From Lineus longissimus (Eukaryota; Nemertea; Pilidiophora; Heteronemertea; Lineidae), in NCBI RefSeq assembly GCF_910592395.1, contig NC_088314.1, positions 20,418,070-20,482,069 on the forward strand: a stretch of 64,000 nucleotides of DNA, given 5' to 3'. Of this stretch, positions 55,701 through 64,000 are shown in pieces. The number at the start of each line of letters is the position of its first letter. The stretch's first letter is position 1. The notes beneath the pieces were generated by a model that searched no databases, had not been told where the DNA came from, and saw nothing but the letters and a program-made list of their open reading frames with translations. The position numbers were made by a program, and so were the translations under genes.

Positions 55701-57005
55701 ACGTTGTAAGCGACTTCAATGGTGACATAGCTCTCAATTTCTGATCAGACAAGTCCAAATTTCCGTTATTTTCGATGGGCAATTTCTTTGGCGAGTCTTT
55801 AGTCTTCTCACTTGTTGTAGCTTTTGCTTCTTCCTGACGACTGATCTGAATTTTCGGGGAATTTTCTTTCGACGAATGATGACCGGGAGATTTTTCCGTC
55901 TTGGAGTGATGGTGGCCATGTTCTTTTTTCGGACTGGCGACTGGTTCATTTGGAGCAGTTGGTGGAGGTGGGGCACTCCTTCGTTTTTCTGAGCCTTGTC
56001 TCTGGTTTTGTGGGATGCTTTCCTGTCTCTGGGGAGGTGCTGGTGCCTGTCTACGAGGTTGCTGAGGAACAAAACTTCTGCCAGCGTTGTGTTCTTCTAT
56101 CACATTTTTGCGATGAAGAATAAGTTTTCTGTAAAACAATTCAAGAATAACAATTGAAATATATGCTCGGAGTAGGTGGCTGATTTAAAATCATATCAAA
56201 TAAAACTCATTTTGGGAGTGATATATCATGTAAATACAAAAGATCTTTATTAACAATTGTATGCAGAGTATCCATAAAAATTACACCAACTTGAAACAAA
56301 AGTACTCACTGCAAATTTTCTCGCTGTTGATGAGAATAATTTCCATTGCTAGCAGAGGCTGCATGGTGTATGTTTTCAATAGCTCGGTCAATAGATTTCA
56401 CCACCTCAGCAACAGCTACCTGGAATAACAAACAAACGTGAGGCAAACACCATGCTTTTTATCTTAAAGGGACAAGTATGATTTGAGATTTTTTAATTTT
56501 TTTTTCATGCAAAAATAACTTCCACTTCTAGCAGGACCGTGTCTTTTACAAACATGATGATAACATTAACAAATCATAAAACTGGAGGCAGGCCTATGTT
56601 ACGTTGGCCTATCTGATATCAAACAAAAGTGAAAACCTGATTGTTTGGTTCCACCTAAGGTCGGACCAACAAACCATCTTAACAATAGATCTTCATGGTC
56701 AATGACCCCAGACGAATGGCACGAGAGGCATTATCTGGCGTCACTGACCGTGAAGATCTATTGTAAAGATGGTTTGCAGGTGGTACCGGCGTATTTGGAA
56801 AATAGGCTGTTCCAGAAGACTAAATGAATAATATTACCTCATCCTTTTCAATGTAGTCATTGGGGACAAAGCCAACTTGTCCATAGCCATTTTGAGCCTG
56901 GCACCAGTGCTTGTCAACAAATTCAATCACAGTAAATTGGTCTCCAGCCCTAAAACTCAGAGCCTTGGGCTCCTTTGATGTAAAATCAAACTTTGCTTTG
57001 TACAT
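52747..57005 (-). CDS. NCKIPSD: NCK-interacting protein with SH3 domain (SPIN90/WISH)
   Basis: Ten exons, in transcript order 56838-57005, 56310-56419, 55483-56128, 55139-55300, 54826-54912, 54326-54464, 53936-54016, 53445-53666, 53073-53245, 52747-52947, encode 662 residues (human 722). The protein binds Nck, Arp2/3 and N-WASP partners and promotes linear actin nucleation by Arp2/3. The SH3 domain is residues 1-56 ([30 protein letters not shown]). A proline-rich, basic linker spans about 100-200. A conserved helical, armadillo-like C-terminal domain spans about 230-662, with [59 protein letters not shown] and [11 protein letters not shown] matching vertebrate NCKIPSD. It is head-to-head with LLPH. 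Confidence 0.97.
54150..54255 (+). repeat. tRNA-derived SINE head, family S1
   Basis: GTGGCAAGAAAGACAGAGTT, then GGTCGTGGGTTTGAAGCTCGG, aligns with the head of the SINE at 37045-37270. It lies in NCKIPSD intron 6 and lacks the tail seen there. Confidence 0.6.
56646..56790. mobile_element. Foldback element in NCKIPSD intron 1
   Basis: Left arm with CCATCTTAACAATAGATCTT and right arm with AAGATCTATTGTAAAGATGG are reverse complements with few mismatches, extending outward through GGTTCCACCT and AGGTGGTACC. About 145 bp, with no coding frame. Confidence 0.75.
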
Positions 57006-57665
57006 TATGTCTCCAACCAACGTCAGAACATTGCAAAGTGCTGAGAAATGGACGATTTCTTCTAAAATTTATGCAAAAAGCAAAATCGTTTTTTAATTTT
57101 TCATGGGCGCTGACATCTTGAAGTTTCGCACTATATCTGTACTGTGATTCGTCAAAAAAGATAGAAATTAAACCGGGTACCTGAATAAGGTAGAATAAAA
57201 ATAAACTTTGTCCTATTTTCGTGGAATAGTCAATAAAGATAAAAATAACGTAAGTTTAAGTGACTTTTGATTTTAATTTTGAAAAAATAAAATAATTCAC
57301 TTCGAATTTTTGTGACCTACGTCATGAATTTTTGTGTACGCACACACGTGTGGAAATTATCTGTTTTCTTGATAAAAGCTGCTTCTAATTCACTTTTTTC
57401 GGCTTAGAAAAAGTTTTATCTTCTGTTGGACTCTACCTCAAAGTTAGTACACCTTGTTTAGTAGCAAAATAGCTGTCAATAAGTAGCGATAAATTAGTTT
57501 TAGAGTGGTCATATTGCTTCAAATTAGAAGAAGCCATGCACTATGTACATGATGATGTACAGCGAATGTACACAGGACTACTATGTAGACAGAGAAAGGC
57601 TGCAACCAAACCTAGCGGAGGGATGATGTAAAGGTTGTCATTATTCTTTTCCTGTCCTTTTTCAG
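57006..57665. promoter_or_regulatory. Bidirectional promoter region of NCKIPSD and LLPH
   Basis: The two start codons point away from each other 660 bases apart. The interval has a palindromic E-box, CACACGTGTG, at 57343-57352 and a CRE-like TACGTCA at about 57319-57325. The LLPH ATG follows immediately after an acceptor-like TTTTTCAG, so LLPH probably has a 5'UTR intron in this interval. Confidence 0.5.
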
Positions 57666-58547
57666 ATGGCGAAAAGTTTAAGGAGCAAGCACAAGAGAAA
57701 GATGAGGGCGATCAAACGACAGAAGAATGCACCCAAAGAGTTGGAAAAGTTGAAAAAAATATTAGGTCGAGAAGCGCAGCAAGATGTTGAAATGAAAGAA
57801 CTCTATACAGGTATGCCGGATACTGTTGATCCTTTCTCCACCTACGAAATAATTCAATGCACAAGGCCGGATTTAACTTCTCACAATACAAGGTGTAGTT
57901 TGGACGACCGTGCTTCCACCACCCAGAGACGATAAGCACCTTTGGGGAATCTTTCTGGAAGAAAAATATATTGACTTTGTTCAGTAGTTCTAGCTCTGGA
58001 GCCAGTTTTGTCAAGCCAATTTGGGAGTATTTGTGCTCTAAAAACTTCTTTCATGTAATGTTTGTTTCTTGCAGTTACTGATGCGAAAACAATGGTAGAG
58101 AAATCAAAAGGTAACTCTTTAGTTTTACAACATTCTTACGTCTGGACGGGTTGTGATGTCATCAGGATATGACATATCATCCTGCTAACCATGTCGTTGT
58201 GAGTGCTGCAAATGGTCACTGTTTGCTAACACGATGAACCCTGGTCAGATAATAACTTTGAGGTAAGAAGGCCAAATAGGGAGGGCAAAAATGGCCTTGG
58301 CATTCCTCTTGTGGTTAACTTCGAATTCTTGAAAACACAACTCATGATATTCTCTTGCGTCTTTTCAGATGGGATGGATGTCGATAAAGAAGCTTCCAAG
58401 TATAACCCAAAGACAATGAAAGATGAAAATGGGCAGTACCCGCCTTGGATGAACCAGAGGAAAATCAAGAATCACAAGATGAAGTTGAAGAAGAAGACTA
58501 ATTCTGGACCAAAAAAGAAACGAGGGAGAAAAGGACAGGCATGGTGA
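57666..58547 (+). CDS. LLPH: LLP homolog, nucleolar ribosome-biogenesis protein
   Basis: Three exons, 57666-57810, 58075-58110, 58369-58547, encode 119 residues (human about 129). LLP was first described in Aplysia in long-term facilitation; the human homologue is a small basic nucleolar protein tied to large-subunit ribosome biogenesis. The N terminus MAKSLRSKHKRKMRAIKRQK is nearly identical to the family. The middle is acidic (DGMDVDKEAS). GQYPPWMNQRKIKN is the conserved second motif, followed by a Lys-rich tail ending in QAW (human ending LAW). Its very basic composition is normal for the family. It is head-to-head with NCKIPSD and convergent with ACTR8. Confidence 0.94.
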
Positions 58548-58834
58548 CCAGGGGATTCGTTGTTTTTATCTGGATTGGAAATCTTTGATATTGAGGACTA
58601 GGAAATTATCTTCAATGACGAGTACTGTTGGGAAAACTTGTAAGAAAATTACATGGACTGAATGACTTTTAGAAAATGCTAGTCCATTGTAAAGGAACAT
58701 TGAAATTGTCATGGGGGGCAGGGGGGGCCGGGGAGGGGGTCACGTGGCATCAGAGATACAGGGACTTTCCCTGTATAGTGTAAATATACATGTAAATATA
58801 TCCAAAAAGAAAAAATATAATCTGATCATTATTT

Positions 58835-58852
58835 TTTATTTCTCTCTTTATT
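58835..58852 (-). other. ACTR8: Polyadenylation signals of ACTR8
   Basis: Two minus-strand AATAAA hexamers (58835-58840 and 58847-58852) lie about 400 bases after the ACTR8 stop codon. The interval 58548-59251 otherwise holds only the facing 3'UTRs of LLPH and ACTR8, including a G-rich run near 58715-58740. Confidence 0.65.
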
Positions 58853-59251
58853 GATACACACTGGGGTCCTGGATGTCATTGCATAGGTTCAAAAACCATC
58901 ATTATTCAATGGAGAATTTGATCTTCTATTGCAATGCTTACATCACAAAGTAACACATGTGACCTGTCACTTGAACTATAGCCAAAGTGTCAACATGTAA
59001 AGACCATTGGGAAGACGAGGTACATCCCAGGAGTCTTCTGCTATGAGTTTCGTAGGAATAGCATGACAGTCCTCTAATAACATTCTGTGTGAGTCTCAAA
59101 AGACATTTCCACAACCAGAATGTTTCCAATCGTCCAGCATTTTGAGACAAGAATTCCAGTTCATCCTTACCAAACCATGACAAATCAAACTGTTTCAATT
59201 CTCGTTTTACAAACGGGCACCTTTGCCTCTGAAAATGTTCTTGCGATGTAT

Positions 59252-62200
59252 TCACCACACAAATGGAGCTCGTTCCCGCAGCACCTTTACGCTATATTTC
59301 TTCCATTCTCGTTGTTTTACCCACAATTCCTGGCCCGTGTCCAGGCATGCTAGGATGGCAGCACCTTTCCAACAAGTAAGTCTGGGATCGAAGTCCTGAA
59401 GTAAAGAAATGATGCAATGCTTTGAGAACAGTCTCCAAATAGAGTGCATATTAAAGGGACATTATAGGCAGGTACTCATGGGCAGATTAAGTTCAACAAG
59501 TCGCCAATAGGAGTGTCTCCTATCTCACAGTACTACAAAACTATTCATGCTTGTTAGAGGAATATTGTTCATGTTTATGCATCATTTACAATCATCCTAA
59601 ATTGGTCTTTTGAGGACAAAGTCACAACCAGAATGCAGGGATAGGACCCTTGAACGTACCTTTGGCCTCGTGATTACATCCATCGTCTCCAGCTGCAGCC
59701 TGAAATGTCCCGGCATCTGTGTCCAGATGCGATACTGTAACCAGCTCTGGGCTCCCTCGAACATCATCCCGCCTCCGACCACAACAATACAGCTGTACAT
59801 GCGCTTCTTCATGTCATCTGATTCTGGAAATTGGAAAATCTCATGAAAATCTAGAACTAAAGTTGCTATTTTTTGGCATCCATTTTAGTGAATTAACCAT
59901 ACTGGCCAATCTAAGATCTTATTCTACAAGGCTGTTTGAACCTTAACTCGGTTCAACTCGGTTACCATACTTACCACATCTATCAATACTCTTCAGAACA
60001 GCTTGATCCAAGGCCAAAAGGGGGAGCTTCTCTTCAACGATCTTTTCCTCCATCTGACTAGCTGGTCGTGTGCTTGTCTGCGTCTCTGATATCGTAATGC
60101 TATCTGATTGGTCGATTGAATCCTCGTCAAATTGTGATGGCATGATATTTGATATGCTGTCTTCGTTCAGGCTGGCCGGCATGTCTGCATTCTGACTGGC
60201 TTCAGTTTCAGCTTCTGCCTTCTTTTTCGAAGACTAAAATTGCAAGAAAATTTAATGCATCAAATTTTTTAAAGAGAGCTTTGGGGAGAGCTTAACAAAT
60301 TCAATGTGTTGTGTTAAAAAAACAGTAGAATCTCTCTATCTGGACACCCGGACGGACAAATGCTGTTCCTAATTGGGAGGTGTCCTGATTACAGAGGTTA
60401 AATTGTACAGAAACAACCCGTTTTGGACCAAAACCACTGTTTCCAATAGAGAGGCCGTCCTGCTTCCAGAGCTGTCCGCAAAGGAAGGTTTAACTGTAGC
60501 TACACTCACCTGTTGCTGTGTCTGCTGGAGATAGAAATCATCATAGGGATCCTCCGCATCGCCAACGATGGTATCTTGCTGCACATGTGTGAGGTTCTCC
60601 CCCTTGATCCCGAGGAGGTCTGGACAGAAGAAGGCCATCGGGGCAAGGATACACTCGTCTCCCATCCAGAGGCAGTACTTGCGGATGCGCTCGTTAGGAT
60701 GTTTGACTTGGAAGGACTGCTGAGTAGCACCAGAGGAGTCCTAAGAAAGATAATAGACATTAGAGTTCTTCTTGTTTCCTCATGGTGTGACACAGTGACT
60801 TGAGCCCATTTTGGCCCAGTGAATTGGGCAATTTGAATTTGTCCAGGTTTGACTTGATAGCAGCTTCTCAGGTTAACACATGGGATCAGAAGCCCATTGC
60901 AAGGACTGTTGCAGAGAATGTCATTCAAAGATCGGTCAAGAGCCAGAAATAAGCTGGAAACACAGAGAGCCCTAGGGGCTGCCAAAAACAGTCGTAAGAA
61001 GATCAATTAATGATCTTCAAATAAACTGGCCTATAATTCCTACTTCTCCCTTTTTACCTGATCAAGATGGCAAAATGATTCCTTGAGCTCCTGAAGTAAC
61101 AAGGCATCCATTCGTTTCGAGAGACTGACTTCCTTATACGGGAAAGAGATCCTGTGTAGCAACACATAGAAACTTCGGCTGATGTCAATGCCACCAAAAT
61201 CCATATGAAATCTGAAAGATGATGATTTTAGGAATGAAGATTTCGGAATGTACACTGTGTTGTCAATACCTCAAACATGCCAATTCATATCATTAGCATG
61301 TTCAACCAAAGTGGTCATGTGGTGAAATATTATGGACAATCGAACAATATTAACTAAACAACTTCCAGGAGACCCAAATAAGAGAAGACATAATGCCCGG
61401 ATGACCCACCTTGTATCACGGTGAGATATCCCATCCTCCACACAGCACACTGACGTTTTCTGATCCCCGACATCAACTATACACGCACTTCCAACACCTG
61501 TTCCAAACGTGGCACACACACTTTCCTGTATCACGATTGCTGAGCTGAAACCCATCCGGTTTAAGACAATGTTTAATAACTCTTTAACATGAAGTCTATT
61601 GTAAATGTCTGGGATGAGGACCACAGCTCTGTAATGCTGAAATACAAAAATATATACAAATTTTAGTTAAAATAACTAGAATCTGATCTCAAGGACTGTT
61701 ACTATGAATAACTAAACCAAATTTTGTTTAAATGCAACCTAGAGGGTATATCAGATATGAACATGTTACATTCTTGTACTTCCAGCATTCGTTCTGCACT
61801 TGCAAACAGCTATTCTCCATTGAATATTTCTCCACCAAGGCAGGATGAGTGTTTGAATTTTGAATACCTTTAGATTCTTCAGAGGAATATCGAGTGAATT
61901 TTTGATGGCTTCTGACCAGATTGTTTCTAAATCTTGCAGCACCGCCGTCAAACTGCCATTCGGTCCCGGGTGGAGATTTAAACGTCCTCGTCTTATTGGC
62001 CAGTATAGGTTGTAATGATCTGATGGCTTCACATGCAAAGCCTGAAAGTAAAAGTTCAATTTCAATTACTGTCAAACTGAACAAGAAAAGAAACTGGAGT
62101 CCTGTGTTGAATTCTATGTGGGGCTGCTTCCTTGTGTGGAAGGGAGGGGGCAACTCCCTAGAGCTGTTATAAAGTTGATGCAAAGATCTTAACTCATAAA

Positions 62201-63724
62201 CATTTTGATTAAAAAACCTCATGTATCATTGCTTCTCACCTCCTCCCCGATAAGATACTGGGGTTTACTATGCGTGTTGGTCCAGTGCGTTGGCGACATC
62301 ACTTCGGTTGTCTCTCCTTTAGACTGCATATTCGACGTCAGAAGCTGAAGTAAACAAAGGGCTTATGATAGAGATGGTCGAGACACAAAAGACACAACAG
62401 ATTTGACGTAAAGTGACTTGCTCAAGGTCACAACCGAAACTGGTTTTGAACACACGGTATTCGAATACGAGTTTGACAAAATATCAATAGCACATTACCC
62501 ATCTAGCGTAAACAGATGAAAAACAATGATGGCTCGCTGAAATGAATTACAATTACGTATGATTAGAAGTGACCTTACTTGTTTATACTGTGTAGATTTG
62601 CGATACTCTCCGCTCATCATTGGCCGAGTCAATAGGACTTCATCAGCAGTTTTGACGGCAGCCTTCAGCTGGTGTTTGAATTCGCTATGCTGCAAAATGA
62701 AAGGAGTGTTCTGTAGTAGACCAGGTTGGCCAGTGTTTGTTTTTCATAACCCCTTACCTATTCAGGCATAGGGGTCTAATGGACCTTTTCGAAGAAGTTT
62801 GGGCGCTGACCAATGTGTTTTACTTGGAACAAAGGGTCACAGTGGCTCAAGGCATTGTCCGGAGTTGGCTTTGGCCTTCCGACGTGTTCTGAGTTTGCAC
62901 ATTTGTTCTGTTTGGGCTCTGATTCCTCTTTGCCGAGAAGGCTTATCCAGGGCCTACCGGCGATTCACTATCAATTCAACATCTGAAACTTACTGAAAAT
63001 TCTGGTCGCACCATCCACGGATCTTCATAATGCTTCTGTTTTCCTGGAAACCGATGTCTTCTTGCGATGCAGTGTGGGATTGTCTGTGGATAAGGATCTG
63101 ATGCCCGTCCGATGCGAAGGTTATATGAACCTGGTTGGATGACGACTATTGTTGTGCCCTGGACAACCTGAAGAAAGTAGAAATCAATCATGAAATCATT
63201 GGTTGAACTTTCATTTTTCAAGTCATCAACAGATGATGAGAGGTGGTCATTTACCATCTAGGTACAAGCTCGCCCCCCCCCTTAACTTGCTGAGTGTGTG
63301 CATGCGATGTGTGTATATGATATGGGGGCAGGGGGAGCACTCCGAGGGGGCAGGGGGAGGACTCCGAGGGCGAGGGCGAGGAGGGCACCTCTCCCACTCT
63401 GTGCGTCTTAGGCGTCCTCTTTAGTCATCATCAATGGGGAACAATAGAAAACAGATAACTTTTATTCTCTGTGTTGTCCCCATTGTGTTTTCACCGCTTA
63501 TACCATCAATATTTGTGAGGAGACACTGAGATATGGGGTACAACCAAAAATGTTACACTGATAATGTTGACCACTTTGGCGCTCCATATTACAGTGTTTT
63601 AGCACTGAAGCCTGTTTTGACAGCGTTTTAAAGCTAAATATCAGACAAGGAACTATTCTATTACCTCTGCGGGTGGTTCGGGTATTATCTGACTGAATGG
63701 CCTCTTCGTTGAAGTCGGAGGCAT
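59252..63724 (-). CDS. ACTR8: Actin-related protein 8 (INO80 complex)
   Basis: Eleven exons, in transcript order 63665-63724, 62994-63167, 62579-62689, 62240-62344, 61868-62041, 61410-61636, 61058-61211, 60510-60740, 59975-60233, 59660-59823, 59252-59395, encode 600 residues (human 624). ACTR8 is a nuclear actin-fold subunit of the INO80 chromatin remodeller that contacts nucleosomes and extranucleosomal DNA. Signature stretches are VVIQPGSYNLRIGRASD, PHCIARRHRF, YWPIRRGRLNLHPGP, VVLIPDIYNRLHVKELL, CIVDVGDQKTSVCCVEDG, FCHLDQ, VVVGGGMMFEGAQ and the C-terminal LRERAPFVW. A poorly conserved acidic insert (exon 9) fits the family's variable insertion. Exon 1 (MPPTSTKRPFSQIIPEPPAE) was chosen because it joins in phase and resembles the RPIVPALVPE stretch of the human N terminus. 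Confidence 0.97.
59452..59640. mobile_element. R2-type element remnant in ACTR8
   Basis: TTAAAGGGACATTATAGGCAGG at 59452, then CTATCTCACAGTACTACAAAACTATTCATGCTTGTT-like sequence, aligns with the left half of the element at 51762-51979. It lies between the last two ACTR8 exons. Confidence 0.6.
60330..60500. mobile_element. DNA transposon remnant in ACTR8
   Basis: Contains AGTAGAATCTCTCTATCTGGACACC at the left and CCAATAGAGAGGCCGTCC plus GGTTTAACTGTA at the right, related to the remnant at 42734-42908. No coding frame; ends are approximate. Confidence 0.5.
62790..62950 (+). repeat. Dispersed repeat family R1, copy 3
   Basis: Relative of 15825-15980 with motifs TTTGGGCGCTGACC, TTGGAACAAAGGGTCACAG, GGCATTGTCCGGAG and ACGTGTTCTGAG. 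It lies in ACTR8 intron 2. Confidence 0.7.
63270..63400 (+). repeat. G-rich low-complexity stretch in ACTR8 intron 1
   Basis: Repeated GGGGGCAGGGGGAG and ACTCCGAGGG motifs and GAGGGCGAGG runs on the plus strand. Four or more G-runs close together could form a G-quadruplex. Confidence 0.7.
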
Positions 63725-64000
63725 TGCAAAAACGAGGAAATATCAGAACAATAATCACAAAATTAGAACAACTGGAACCGGCGAAAGCGCCATCTATTAT
63801 TTCCAGGAACTTCGCACATGCCTCCGGATAAAAATAGCATCCAATCAAATCGCTCCGTTTACCGCATGTGACAGATGGGCATTCCATCATTCTTTTCATT
63901 CTTTGATTGCTGAAAACATTGTGCATAAAGTACAGACGCTGGCAACAGCTCTATTTCAAAATTTGTGATAACATCTCTAACAGTGTCCTTATATCTGTGT
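63725..64000 (-). promoter_or_regulatory. ACTR8 5'UTR and proximal promoter region
   Basis: The 276 bases upstream of the ACTR8 start contain a CCAAT motif at about 63840 and no TATA box. A minus-strand frame is open through part of it, but it resembles no family and is probably chance. Confidence 0.4.

Noticed and set aside
63498-63926. 142-codon minus-strand frame over the ACTR8 start region
   Set aside because: Out of frame with ACTR8 exon 1 and resembles no protein; likely chance.

Overview
This is a 64 kb window of nuclear DNA from an animal. All genes are split by GT-AG introns, many with phase-matched exon joins, and there are polyadenylation signals and short transposon debris but no operons or prokaryotic signals. 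The recognised genes (M6/PLP proteolipid, YOD1, NUDT5, a SMYD4-like protein, DMTF1, DPM3, NCKIPSD, LLPH, ACTR8) are broadly bilaterian. High intron density, AT-leaning intergenic DNA and abundant SINE/MITE-like repeats suggest a non-vertebrate, probably marine, bilaterian; I cannot fix the phylum.

Layout. 1.7-5.7 kb (+): four-helix membrane proteolipid of the M6 family. 6.3-9.0 kb (-): secreted chymotrypsin/elastase-like serine protease, convergent with M6. 11.0-11.9 kb (+): YOD1/OTU1 deubiquitinase. 13.5-16.3 kb (-): NUDT5 ADP-sugar pyrophosphatase. 17.4-19.5 kb (+): SMYD4-like TPR-MYND-SET protein, divergent from NUDT5. 22.0-36.6 kb: three unrecognised secreted-protein genes, two on + and one on -. 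40.4-45.8 kb (-): DMTF1 Myb transcription factor. 48.1-49.6 kb (+): DPM3. 52.7-57.0 kb (-): NCKIPSD. 57.7-58.5 kb (+): LLPH, head-to-head with NCKIPSD. 59.3-63.7 kb (-): ACTR8 of the INO80 complex, convergent with LLPH.

The most interesting part is 22.0-36.6 kb. Three adjacent genes (called A, B and C here) share one architecture: a tiny first coding exon ending in phase 1, a second exon with the hydrophobic signal peptide and a helix, a short loop exon, and a long last exon that I read as three further amphipathic helices, with intron phases 1-0-0 in all three. Predicted products are 258, 243 and 219 residues. This is the size, exon plan and helix order of class I helical cytokines (LIF/CNTF/CLCF1/IL-6 group). 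I propose a small invertebrate cytokine cluster. Sequence identity to named cytokines is weak, so structure prediction is the decisive test. Gene B is followed, before its first AATAAA, by about 20 copies of a 17-bp repeat that places an ATTTA pentamer in nearly every unit, recalling the AU-rich elements of cytokine mRNAs.

Apart from this cluster the genes are housekeeping genes without an evident shared pathway. Exon coordinates were assembled by hand from splice signals and reading-frame continuity; for the conserved genes the join also reproduces the family sequence. UTR extents are mostly unknown.
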